Positions 15,137 through 23,368 of a stretch of DNA of 38,694 bases are shown here, in pieces. This DNA is from Pseudomonadota bacterium (GTDB lineage Bacteria; Pseudomonadota; Alphaproteobacteria; Rhizobiales; Rhizobiaceae). The notes beneath the pieces were generated by a model. That model was not told the DNA's origin, made no database searches, and saw only the letters and a list, made by a program, of their open reading frames with translations. Within the stretch, counting starts at the first letter, position 1. Each line of letters starts with the position of its first letter. Where the stretch lies: the NCBI GenBank assembly GCA_023451735.1, contig JAEXYH010000070.1, positions 1 through 38,694 on the forward strand. The letters run 5' to 3'. Both the position numbers and the translations under genes were made by a program.

Positions 15137-15907
15137 ATGGACATTGCAGCGCTCTTAGCAGACCCGGGGGCCTGGGTAGCGCTTGTTACACTTGTGGTTA
15201 TGGAAGTCGTGCTTGGCATCGACAACCTGATCTTCATTTCCATCCTGACCAACAAGCTGCCGCCGGAGCACCGTGAGAAGGCGCGCAAGATCGGTATCGG
15301 TCTGGCGCTGATCATGCGTCTTGGCCTGCTCGGCACCATCGCCTGGATCGTGCAGCTGACCAACCCGCTCTTCGAGGTTTTCGGCCAGCCTTTCTCCTGG
15401 AAGGACCTGATTCTCATCGCCGGTGGTCTGTTCCTCGTCTACAAGGCGACCAAGGAAATTCACCACTCCGTCGATGTCATCGATCACAAGGAAGACATGG
15501 TCGGAGCCGGTTCGGAAGTCATCCAGATGAGCTTCAGCGCGGCAATCGTGCAGATCCTCATCCTCGACCTCGTCTTCTCGATCGACTCGATCATCACCGC
15601 CGTCGGCATGACCCCACACCTGCCAATCATGATCGTCGCCGTCGTTGCGGCCGTCACCGTCATGTTGCTTGCCGCAACGCCGCTCGCCAACTTCATCGAG
15701 CGTAACCCGACCATCGTCATGCTGGCACTGGGCTTCCTGCTTATGATCGGCGCGACGCTGATCGCAGAAGGTTTCGGCGTGCACGTGCCGAAGGGCTACA
15801 TCTATGCCGCCATGGCCTTCTCGGCCCTGGTCGAGATGCTCAACATGTGGTCCAGAAACTCCAAGGCCAAAAACAAGGCCAAGGGCGGCGGCGAAACACG
15901 ACATTGA
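15137..15907 (+). CDS. TerC-family integral membrane protein
   Basis: A 256-residue protein with about seven membrane spans. The TerC marks are acidic residues within spans: VVMEVVLGIDNLIFISILTN near residue 20-38 and ILDLVFSIDSIITAVGMTPH near 140-160. These Asp residues are thought to bind metal, and TerC/Alx homologues are linked to manganese export or metal insertion into secreted proteins. The protein ends in a basic tail (NSKAKNKAKGGG). ACAGGAGACATGG gives a good start. It is followed by an intrinsic terminator, so it is probably monocistronic. With sitABCD in the same window there are two possible manganese functions; the link is inference only. Confidence 0.9.
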   Translation: MDIAALLADPGAWVALVTLVVMEVVLGIDNLIFISILTNKLPPEHREKARKIGIGLALIMRLGLLGTIAWIVQLTNPLFEVFGQPFSWKDLILIAGGLFLVYKATKEIHHSVDVIDHKEDMVGAGSEVIQMSFSAAIVQILILDLVFSIDSIITAVGMTPHLPIMIVAVVAAVTVMLLAATPLANFIERNPTIVMLALGFLLMIGATLIAEGFGVHVPKGYIYAAMAFSALVEMLNMWSRNSKAKNKAKGGGETRH

Positions 15908-15915
15908 TCCAATGG

Positions 15916-15943
15916 AAAGGGCGCCTCAGGCGCCCTTTTTTTT
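15916..15943 (+). terminator. Rho-independent terminator after the TerC-family gene
   Basis: AAAGGGCGCC (15916-15925) and GGCGCCCTTT (15929-15938) form a perfect ten-bp stem with a three-base loop followed by eight T. It lies 8 bp after the stop codon and also separates the convergent glutathione peroxidase gene. Confidence 0.92.
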
Positions 15944-15947
15944 ATTC

Positions 15948-16490
15948 TCAGGTCTTAGCCAGTTCGCGGTCGAGAGCCGCGATCAATCGGCTGTCCTCGG
16001 CGGTCACGTCCGGCGCAAAGCGCGCCGCGATCTTTCCGTCACGGCCAATCAGGAACTTCTCGAAGTTCCAGACGATTTCACCGTCCTCGATGTCCACGCC
16101 GCGCGAACGCAGCTTCTCCTTCATCGGGCCATCGCCTGTGGTCGAAACGGGAGATCCGGTCAGTGCCTGGTAGAGCGGATGCTGGGTTTCGCCCTTGACC
16201 GAAATCTTCGAAAAGATCGGAAATTTCACGTCATAGGTCAGCTGGCAGAATTCGACGATCTCGGCATCCGAACCGGGCTCCTGCCCCATGAAGTCGTTGG
16301 CTGGAAAAGCCGTAATGACGAAGCCCTGCTCGCGCTTGTCCTCATAGAGTTTTTCAAGCCCTTCATATTGCTTGGTCAGCCCGCATTTGGAAGCGACGTT
16401 GACCACAAGCATGACCTGCCCCTGGTATTCGCCAAGCGTGGTCTCGGCGCCGTCGTTGCGCTTGATGGGGATGGATAGGATATCGGCCAT
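15948..16490 (-). CDS. Glutathione peroxidase family protein (BtuE-like)
   Basis: A 180-residue thioredoxin-fold peroxidase that reduces hydroperoxides with glutathione or thioredoxin. The catalytic tetrad can be assigned: Cys36 (NVASKCGLTKQYEGLEKLY), Gln70 (MGQEPGSD), Trp141 and Asn142 (IVWNFEKFL). The resolving-Cys motif usually written FPCNQF here reads FPANDF, so the common second Cys is absent, which points to a one-Cys mechanism using glutathione or an external thiol. There is no signal peptide, so it is cytoplasmic. The start at 16490 has GAGGAG upstream; a longer frame to 16559 has none. It is convergent with the TerC-family gene. Confidence 0.93.
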   Translation of the reverse strand: MADILSIPIKRNDGAETTLGEYQGQVMLVVNVASKCGLTKQYEGLEKLYEDKREQGFVITAFPANDFMGQEPGSDAEIVEFCQLTYDVKFPIFSKISVKGETQHPLYQALTGSPVSTTGDGPMKEKLRSRGVDIEDGEIVWNFEKFLIGRDGKIAARFAPDVTAEDSRLIAALDRELAKT

Positions 16491-16562
16491 GGAAAACTCC
16501 TCAAGGATGCAAAGCAATGCGGATGCGCGCAACTTAATACGCGCATCCCGCTTGTCCATGGC

Positions 16563-17321
16563 TCATGCCACTTCGTCGATCAGCACCTGGATGAAGCCGC
16601 GCGAACACCGCTCGATCCGGCCCGTTACGCCATAGACCTGGTTGAGTACGCCGGGCGTCAGCGCCTGTTGCGGCTCTCCATCGGAAACCACGCGCCCCCC
16701 GGAAAGCAGTACCAGCCGATCACACCACCGGCAGGCAAGACCGAGATCATGCAGGACGGCGATTGCGATAATATCCTGCTCCCGCGTGATCTCGCGGATC
16801 GTCCGCATGACGCGGATCTGATGCGCCACGTCGAGCGCGGAGGTCGGTTCGTCGAGTAGCAGCACCCGCGGCTTGCGCACCAGTGCTTGCGCAAGGCTCG
16901 CCAGCTGCCGTTGACCGCCGGAAAGCGAGTCGAGCTGCGCCATGGCGAGATGGCTGATACCGAGCCGCTCCAGCACGGCAAGCGAACGCTTCACCGCATC
17001 CGGATCGCGTGACGAGGCACGCAGCGCGCCGATCGTCGCCTCAAGCACCGTCAGCGCCACCCGCTGCGGCAGGGATTGCGGCATATAGGTGATGGCCCGC
17101 GCACGCTGCACCGGCGATTGTCTTGTGATATCGGCACCATCAAGATGCAACACGCCTCCCGCCTTATGAAGGCCGGCGAGCGATCGCAGCAAGGTCGACT
17201 TGCCGGCACCGTTTTGCCCGAGAAACGCGGTGATCGTTCCGCCCGGCATGGCGGCGATATCGATATCCGTCAGAACCTTTTTCTTGCCGTAACCGGCAGA
17301 GAGCTTTTCGACGAACAGCAT
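16563..17321 (-). CDS. Siderophore/Fe(III)-type ABC transporter ATP-binding protein (FecE family)
   Basis: A 252-residue ATPase: Walker A GQNGAGKSTLL, signature LSGGQRQLASLAQAL, Walker B VLLLDEPTSALD, and switch His in VLHDLGLACRWCD. This is the FecE/FhuC class used for ferric siderophores, haem or cobalamin. Its ATG overlaps the permease stop by one base (TGATG), so the two are translationally coupled. It is the last gene of the three-gene operon (binding protein, permease, ATPase). The substrate cannot be told from the ATPase. Confidence 0.94.
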   Translation of the reverse strand: MLFVEKLSAGYGKKKVLTDIDIAAMPGGTITAFLGQNGAGKSTLLRSLAGLHKAGGVLHLDGADITRQSPVQRARAITYMPQSLPQRVALTVLEATIGALRASSRDPDAVKRSLAVLERLGISHLAMAQLDSLSGGQRQLASLAQALVRKPRVLLLDEPTSALDVAHQIRVMRTIREITREQDIIAIAVLHDLGLACRWCDRLVLLSGGRVVSDGEPQQALTPGVLNQVYGVTGRIERCSRGFIQVLIDEVA

Positions 17322-18391
17322 CAGGCTCTCCCTGCCTTGGAAAAGATCAACGCCAGGAAGAACGGTACGCCGATCAGCGAGGTCACGATCCCGACCGGCA
17401 TCAGCACACCCGGCACGATAAGTTTGCTGGCTGCAGACGCGAGCGCCATGACCAGCGCGCCGCACAGCATGCTCGCCGGCAGAAAGAACCGGTGATCCTC
17501 GCCCACCAGCAGTCGTGCGATATGCGGACCGACCAGTCCGATAAAGCCGATCGTGCCGACGAAGGAAACGGAGGTCGCGGCGAGAATGCTGACGCGCAGC
17601 AGGGAGAAGAACCGCAACCGCGTCACATCGATACCGAACGAGCGAGCCCGGTCCTCGCCGAGCCTCAACGCCGTCAGCTTCCAGCAGGCCGCCATCGAGA
17701 ACGGCACCACGCAGGCCATGACCAAAGCCATGATCTCCAACTTCGTCCATGTCGAGCGGGTCAGGCTGCCCATGCTCCAGAACACGAGCTGCTGCAAAGC
17801 CTCAGCAGAGGCAATGAACTGCATGATGGCGACAAGCGCATTGAATATGAAGACCAGCGCGATGCCAAATAGCACCAGCGTCTCGACGCCCGCCCCACGC
17901 AGGCCCGAAAGCGCCTGCAGCAGGAGCACCGATCCGAAGGCGAAGAGGAACGCATTGGCGGGAATGAACCATTCCGGCGGCACGCCTGGGATGCCGAGCT
18001 GCAACACGATCGCAAGCGCCGCTCCGAAAGATGCTGCGGAAGACACGCCAAGCGTAAACGGGCTTGCCAGTGGGTTGTCGAGAATGGTCTGCATCTCGGC
18101 ACCGGCAAGCGAAAGCGATGCTCCGACAAGCAAGGCCATCAGCGAATAGGGCAACCGCACGTCGACGACGATCGCCCGCGTGCCCCGGCTGACACTGTCC
18201 GGCTGGAAGATTGCGGCCAGCACGTCGCTCGGGGACAGACCGGAAGACCCGACGCAGACATCGATCACTGCCGCGGCGCAAAGCGCCACGGCAAGAACGA
18301 CCAGCATCATGACTTTCACGCGGACCTTGCCATGATAGGCGCGTTCCGCCTCCGCCAGAACGACCGGCGGATTATGTTCGGCAATGCTCAC
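17321..18391 (-). CDS. FecCD-family ABC transporter permease
   Basis: A 356-residue BtuC/FecCD permease with about ten spans. Characteristic stretches are VVDVRLPYSLMALLVGASLS near 85, LAGAEMQTILDNPLASPFTL near 105, WSMGSLTRSTWTKLEI near 220, VSFVGTIGFIGLVGPHIARL near 290 and the end VGIVTSLIGVPFFLALIF. I chose the GTG at 18389-18391, which follows GGAG; an upstream frame to 18457 would overlap the binding-protein gene. Only one permease gene is present, so the channel is expected to be a homodimer. The gap to the binding-protein stop is 22 bp. Confidence 0.93.
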   Translation of the reverse strand: MSIAEHNPPVVLAEAERAYHGKVRVKVMMLVVLAVALCAAAVIDVCVGSSGLSPSDVLAAIFQPDSVSRGTRAIVVDVRLPYSLMALLVGASLSLAGAEMQTILDNPLASPFTLGVSSAASFGAALAIVLQLGIPGVPPEWFIPANAFLFAFGSVLLLQALSGLRGAGVETLVLFGIALVFIFNALVAIMQFIASAEALQQLVFWSMGSLTRSTWTKLEIMALVMACVVPFSMAACWKLTALRLGEDRARSFGIDVTRLRFFSLLRVSILAATSVSFVGTIGFIGLVGPHIARLLVGEDHRFFLPASMLCGALVMALASAASKLIVPGVLMPVGIVTSLIGVPFFLALIFSKAGRA

Positions 18392-18413
18392 ATGATGCTC
18401 CGATGCTGAGGGA

Positions 18414-19535
18414 TTACTGTGTAACCGGCGCGCTGGCGCCGAGTACGACAGGTGCATCGGGGATCTTGGTGAAGGTCTTGATCAGCGCCGCATAGGTGGC
18501 GGCGGGATCGAGATCCTTGAAGGCGTCCGGATACATGAAGCTCGCCATGTATTCCAGGCCGACGATATTGTACGGGTGGTTGTAGAACTGGTGGTAGAGA
18601 CCGTAGACACGACCATCCTGCACCGCCTTCATCGCCGCAAACCCGTCACGCTGCTCCAGCTTGCCGAGCGCCTCGGACACCTGCTGCGGCGTAACGTTGT
18701 AGCCGAACGGAGCCGCCGAGTTTTCAGGGTTCGTCCACTGCGAACCGGACATGATGTAGACATCCGGCGGGTTGGAGCCGAGCAGTGCCTCGAGCGACAC
18801 GGTACCCGTCTGGCCCGGCAGCAGTTTGGAACCGATATTGTTGCCCTTCAGCGAGGTGACGAGTTTGCCGAAGCCGGTATCGCCGTGCGTGAAGCAGCAA
18901 CCATCACCCTTGTTGCCCGCCTTTGCCTCGACAAAGACGTTCGGGTGCGTTTCCTGTCGGGCGATGACCTCATTCAGATGGCTCAGATGCTGCTTGTAGA
19001 AGGACACATATTCCCCGGCTTCCTTCTCGCGATCGAGAACTTTGCCCAGCACCTCGACGCTTTCCATCGTGTGATCGACCGGCTCTTCCATCACGTCGAG
19101 ATAGACGACCGGAATATCGAGCGCCTTCAGCTTCTCCTCGATGCCGCTTTCCTTGAACGACTTCTGCGCCCGCATCTGGGCAACAATCACGTCCGGCTTG
19201 GCGGCGATCACGGCTTCCAGATCGGTTTCGCCATCTTCCGAAAGGCTCATAACCGGCGGCGCCTTGCCAAAAGCCTGGTCCATCAGCTTGGCGGTACCCG
19301 GATCGGACTTGACGAAATTCGAGCTCCAGCCCACGACCCGCGCGTAGGGGTTATCGCGATCAAGCAGCGCCATGGTCAGCATGTCGCGACCATCCTGCAG
19401 GATAACCCGCTCCGGTTTCTTTACGATCGTGACGCTGCGGCCTGCGACATCGGTAATCGTTGCCGGATAGTCGGTCGCGAGCGCGGTGGATGCACCAAGC
19501 AGAAGGGCAAAGGCGGAAAAGACGATCGGTTTCAT
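18414..19535 (-). CDS. Periplasmic iron/siderophore-type binding protein
   Basis: A 373-residue PF01497-type binding protein. The signal peptide is MKPIVFSAFALLLGASTALA with no lipobox Cys, so the protein is periplasmic. The mature protein starts ATDYPATITDVAGRSVTIVK, the usual ferric-substrate opening, followed by PERVILQDGRDMLTMALL. The stretch AGNKGDGCCFTHGDTGFG near 210-225 has two adjacent Cys, unusual for the class and possibly a disulfide or metal site. The start at 19535 is preceded by GAGAGGACCCC. A TGA-N9-TCA motif at 19599-19613, typical of RirA control, suggests it is made under iron limitation. The substrate (ferric siderophore, haem or other) is not determined. Confidence 0.9.
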   Translation of the reverse strand: MKPIVFSAFALLLGASTALATDYPATITDVAGRSVTIVKKPERVILQDGRDMLTMALLDRDNPYARVVGWSSNFVKSDPGTAKLMDQAFGKAPPVMSLSEDGETDLEAVIAAKPDVIVAQMRAQKSFKESGIEEKLKALDIPVVYLDVMEEPVDHTMESVEVLGKVLDREKEAGEYVSFYKQHLSHLNEVIARQETHPNVFVEAKAGNKGDGCCFTHGDTGFGKLVTSLKGNNIGSKLLPGQTGTVSLEALLGSNPPDVYIMSGSQWTNPENSAAPFGYNVTPQQVSEALGKLEQRDGFAAMKAVQDGRVYGLYHQFYNHPYNIVGLEYMASFMYPDAFKDLDPAATYAALIKTFTKIPDAPVVLGASAPVTQ

Positions 19536-19598
19536 GGGGTCCTCTCGGGTGTCCATTGCATCACATATCCTCCCGGTTGCGGGCCTACGTCTATTTCA

Positions 19599-19613
19599 TG
19601 AGCAAAACAATCA
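19599..19613. promoter_or_regulatory. IRO-box-like site (TGA-N9-TCA)
   Basis: TGAGCAAAACAATCA matches the TGA-N9-TCA pattern established for RirA-regulated iron genes in rhizobia. It lies 64 bp upstream of the iron-type binding-protein start, within the divergent region shared with the SLC13-type gene. The pattern is short and can arise by chance. Confidence 0.4.
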
Positions 19614-19787
19614 ACTTTCACTTGAAAAAACGGCCAGTTCCGGAAAACACACCCAATTCGCAGTAGAATCGTCCAAATCTGCAATATCCGGCATCGGCGT
19701 TTGAAACGTTTCCGGCTCTCGGGCATTATTGCGTCACTCGACGCCACCCGCCCTTCGAGTCGCCACACGCATACCCTCCGGAGCCGC

Positions 19788-21557
19788 ATGACAACCCAGC
19801 AGATTCTCGCCTTCGCCGTTATCGCCGCGATGATGGCCGTCTTCATCTGGGACCGGTTCCGTTATGATGTTGTAGCCTGTTGCGCTCTGGTTCTGGCCGT
19901 CGCGCTCGGTGTGGTGCCGACAGATAAGGCATTTTCCGGCTTTTCCGACGATATCGTCATCATCGTTGGCAGCGCGCTGGTGGTTTCAGCCGGCGTTGCC
20001 CGCTCTGGGGTCGTCGATCTGGCGATCAAAAAGTTCTTTCCCAATCTCGACACGCTGCACACCCAGCTGGCGCTGCTGATGATCGTCGTGGCGATACTCT
20101 CCGCCTTCATCAAGAATATCGGCGCGCTGGCGATCATGATGCCCGTCGCCTTCCAGTTCGCCAAGAAGTCCGGCGCTTCGCCGTCGAAATACCTGATGCC
20201 AATGGCTTTTTCCGCCCTGCTCGGCGGACTGATGACCCAGATCGGCACCTCGCCAAACATCGTCGTGTCGCGCATCCGCGAGGAACTGACAGGTCAGTCC
20301 TTCACCATGTTCGATTTCACCCCGATGGGCGTCATTCTCTGTCTCGTCGGCATCACCTTCCTGCTTTTTTTCCATTGGCTCGTGCCGAGCCGCACCAAGG
20401 AAAACAGCTCGCTGGAAGAGGCGGTCGAGATCAGCAACTACACGTCGGAAGTGATGGTGACGGCGCAATCGACCGTGCTGGAAAAACGGCTCGGTGAACT
20501 GCTGAAACTTGGCGATGGCGAGGTGATTGCCAATGCCGTGTTGCGTGGCACCGCGCGCATGGCACCGTTCCCCGACCTTGGCCTGCGGGAGAATGATATC
20601 GTCTTGCTGGAGGGACCTTCAAAAGCGCTGGACCGTATCGTCTCGAGCGCCAAGCTGCAGTTGTCCGGCAAACCACTGACCGGCGAGCAGGCGCAGGGCG
20701 ACATCATCTCCGTCGAGGCGATCATCAGCCAGGAATCTTCATTGAAAGGCCTGTCCGCCAAAGAGCTGGCGCTCTCCTATACGCGCGGCGTGAACCTTCT
20801 GGCCATCAGTCGACACGGCGAGCGCCTGAAGGAACGCCTCGGCGGACTGACCCTTGCAGCCGGCGATATTCTCGTCCTTCAGGGGTCGCGAAAAACAATG
20901 CCGACCGTAATGCAGGATTTTGCTCTTCTGCCGCTTGCCCAGCGCGAAGTTCTGCTGGGCACCCGCCGCCGCGCATTCATCCCGTTGATTATCCTCGCAC
21001 TTGCGATGGCGGCAACGGCCATCGGCCTCGCTCCCGTGCCGGTCGCCTTCTTCGCCGCCGCCCTCGGCATGGTGGTTTTCCGCTGCATCCCGCTCACTGA
21101 TTTCTACAAGTCCGTCGATGGACCGATCCTCGTCATGCTGGCAGCATTGATCCCGGTCTCCGACAGCCTGCGAACGACCGGCGGCAGCGATCTGATCGCC
21201 GGCTGGCTCGGTCAGGCCGCTGAAGCATTACCAGCCTGGGGCGCCCTCGGCCTCATCCTCGTCACCGCCATGGCGGTAACCCCTTTCCTCAACAACGCTG
21301 CAACGGTGCTGGTCATGGGTCCGATCGCGGCCAGCTTCGCCACCAATCTCGGCTTCCAGCCGGAGGCCTTCCTGATGGCGGTCGCGATCGGCGCCGGCTG
21401 CGATTTTCTCACCCCCGTCGGCCACCAATGCAACACGCTGGTTTTCGGTCCAGGTGGTTACAAATTCTCGGACTACCCACGCCTCGGCCTGCCGCTGTCC
21501 TTCCTCATCATCCTGGTCAGCATCCCGGCACTGCTGTATGTCTGGCCGGTAGCCTAG
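19788..21557 (+). CDS. SLC13-type (DASS/ArsB-like) transporter with TrkA-C domains
   Basis: A 589-residue permease. Membrane spans make up both ends (~1-175 and ~395-589), with a cytoplasmic insert between them that looks like two TrkA-C (RCK_C) domains: VLEKRLGELLKLGDGEVIAN and LKGLSAKELALSYTRGVNLL. The re-entrant motifs are clear: LMTQIGTSPNIVVS in the first half and TPFLNNAATVLVMGP with CDFLTPVGHQCNTLVFGPGG in the second. Such proteins carry dicarboxylates, sulfate or similar anions; substrate is not assignable here. I chose ATG 19788 with CCGGAG upstream; a longer frame from 19701 adds a non-membrane stretch. It is divergent from the iron ABC operon. Confidence 0.9.
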   Translation: MTTQQILAFAVIAAMMAVFIWDRFRYDVVACCALVLAVALGVVPTDKAFSGFSDDIVIIVGSALVVSAGVARSGVVDLAIKKFFPNLDTLHTQLALLMIVVAILSAFIKNIGALAIMMPVAFQFAKKSGASPSKYLMPMAFSALLGGLMTQIGTSPNIVVSRIREELTGQSFTMFDFTPMGVILCLVGITFLLFFHWLVPSRTKENSSLEEAVEISNYTSEVMVTAQSTVLEKRLGELLKLGDGEVIANAVLRGTARMAPFPDLGLRENDIVLLEGPSKALDRIVSSAKLQLSGKPLTGEQAQGDIISVEAIISQESSLKGLSAKELALSYTRGVNLLAISRHGERLKERLGGLTLAAGDILVLQGSRKTMPTVMQDFALLPLAQREVLLGTRRRAFIPLIILALAMAATAIGLAPVPVAFFAAALGMVVFRCIPLTDFYKSVDGPILVMLAALIPVSDSLRTTGGSDLIAGWLGQAAEALPAWGALGLILVTAMAVTPFLNNAATVLVMGPIAASFATNLGFQPEAFLMAVAIGAGCDFLTPVGHQCNTLVFGPGGYKFSDYPRLGLPLSFLIILVSIPALLYVWPVA

Positions 21558-21682
21558 GTCGAAGGGTAGCATTCACCCAAAAACCTTGACGCTTCTGCCT
21601 GAATATGGCCTAAGCCTGCCCCAATCCCTATTCCCGGAACAGGCTTGGCGCATATAGCTGCGCCTCGAATTAGAGCAGCACA

Positions 21683-23140
21683 ATGATCAACCCGACCCCA
21701 CGCGTCCGCATTGCCCCCTCGCCCACCGGCGAGCCGCATGTCGGCACCGCCTATATCGCGCTTTTCAACTATCTCTTTGCCCAGAAGAACGGCGGCGAGT
21801 TCATCCTGCGCATCGAGGATACCGATGCCACCCGCTCGACCCTCGAATTCGAAGAGAGGGTTCTGGATGCATTGAAATGGACGGGTCTGAAATGGTCGGA
21901 AGGCCCTGATGTCGGCGGCCCTTATGGTCCCTACCGCCAGTCCGAGCGCAAGGACATGTACCAGCCTTACGCGCAGGACCTGCTCGACAAAGGTCACGCC
22001 TTCCGTTGCTTCTGCACGCCCGAACGGCTCGAGCAGATGCGCGAAGGCCAGCGCGCCGCCGGCAAGCCGCCGAAATATGACGGTCTATGCCTGCATCTGA
22101 CCGCGGAAGAAGTCACGTCGAAAACGGCAGCCGGCGAAAGCTCCGTCGTGCGCATGAAGATCCCGACCGAGGGTTCCTGCGATTTCACCGATGGCGTCTA
22201 CGGTGAAGTCTCGATCCCGTGGGATTCGGTTGACATGCAGGTCCTCATAAAGGGCGACGGCATGCCGACCTATCACATGGCCAACGTCATCGACGACCAT
22301 CTGATGAAGATCACCCACGTCGCCCGCGGCGAGGAGTGGCTGGCATCAGTGCCGAAGCATATCCTGCTTTATCGCTATTTCGGCTGGGAAGCTCCGGTCT
22401 GGATGCATCTGTCGCTGATGCGCAATGCCGACAAGTCGAAACTGTCGAAGCGCAAGAACCCGACTTCGATCAGCTACTACTCGGCTCTCGGATACCTGCC
22501 GGAAGCCCTGATGAACTTCCTCGGCCTGTTCTTCGTCCAGATCGCCGAAGGCGAAGAGCTGCTTACCATGGAAGAGCTGACGGCAAAGTTTGAGCCGGAA
22601 GCCCTCTCCAAGGCCGGCGCCATCTTCGACCTGCAGAAGCTCGAATGGCTGAACGGCCGCTGGCTGCGTGAAAAGCTGACACCGCAGGAATTCATCGCCC
22701 GCACGCTCGAATGGGCAATGGAAAACGACCGCCTGAAACAGGGCCTCCTGCACTCGCAAAGCCGCGTCTCCAAGCTCGGCGACCTGCCGAACCTCGCAGG
22801 GTTCCTACTCGCGGCAGACGTCAACCTGACGCCTGCTTCGTTTGCGGGCCTGAAAACCTCGCCGGAAGACACGCTGGCGATCATCAACATGGTCCAGGCC
22901 GACATCGAAAAGATGATCGAATGGAACGTCGAGGCGATCGATGCGGAACTGCGCGCCGTGGCCGACAAGCTGGAGAAAAAACTCCGTGTCGTCACCCCGC
23001 CGCTCTTTATCGCCATGTCCGGCTCCTCCCGCTCGCTGCCGCTATTTGACTCGATGGCCATTCTTGGCCGCTCTGTCGTGCGCCAGCGCTTGAAGATCGC
23101 GGCAACCGTCGTGGCGTCCATGGTAGGCGACGGGAAATGA
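21683..23140 (+). CDS. gltX: Glutamyl-tRNA synthetase
   Basis: A 485-residue class I synthetase that charges tRNA-Glu. The HIGH-type motif is APSPTGEPHVGTAYIALF (residues 11-28) and the KMSKS-type loop reads KSKLSKRKNP near 251-260. The catalytic core contains GGEFILRIEDTDATRST and ARGEEWLASVPKHILLYRYF. Many alphaproteobacteria carry two gltX genes, one of which helps to make Gln-tRNA-Gln by transamidation; which of the two this is cannot be decided here. The ATG at 21683 has only a weak ribosome site. lysS follows after 228 bp containing a mosaic repeat. Confidence 0.97.
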   Translation: MINPTPRVRIAPSPTGEPHVGTAYIALFNYLFAQKNGGEFILRIEDTDATRSTLEFEERVLDALKWTGLKWSEGPDVGGPYGPYRQSERKDMYQPYAQDLLDKGHAFRCFCTPERLEQMREGQRAAGKPPKYDGLCLHLTAEEVTSKTAAGESSVVRMKIPTEGSCDFTDGVYGEVSIPWDSVDMQVLIKGDGMPTYHMANVIDDHLMKITHVARGEEWLASVPKHILLYRYFGWEAPVWMHLSLMRNADKSKLSKRKNPTSISYYSALGYLPEALMNFLGLFFVQIAEGEELLTMEELTAKFEPEALSKAGAIFDLQKLEWLNGRWLREKLTPQEFIARTLEWAMENDRLKQGLLHSQSRVSKLGDLPNLAGFLLAADVNLTPASFAGLKTSPEDTLAIINMVQADIEKMIEWNVEAIDAELRAVADKLEKKLRVVTPPLFIAMSGSSRSLPLFDSMAILGRSVVRQRLKIAATVVASMVGDGK

Positions 23141-23165
23141 GAACTTCGGAGGTGAGCCTAGCTCT

Positions 23166-23318
23166 CCTCCCTCATTCCTGTGCCTGTCACAGGAATCCAG
23201 CCACGGCGCGTCTGCGCCGTGAAAGAATGCATTAAATCTCTCGCGCCCAAAGACTTGGGCGCACTGGTTTCCTGTTCAATCCTCGGGTTAAATCCGAGAA
23301 TTGAACAGGGATGAGGGA
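23166..23318. repeat. Rhizobial intergenic mosaic palindromic element, copy 2
   Basis: This copy has the same modules as 340-473: CTCATTCCTGTG, TCACAGGAATCCAG and CTGGTTTCCTGT arms, plus two inner hairpins, CACGGCGC/GCGCCGTG (23202-23221) and GCGCCCAA/TTGGGCGC (23243-23262). Here the side hairpin is on the right: CCTGTTCAATCCTCGG (23271-23286) pairs with CCGAGAATTGAACAGG (23294-23309) with one mismatch. It fills most of the space between gltX and lysS. RIME-type mosaic elements are the best match. Confidence 0.82.
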
Positions 23319-23368
23319 TACGGAGACCTCTGGCCGGCGCGGCCATGCCGCAACAGGAATTGAACACG

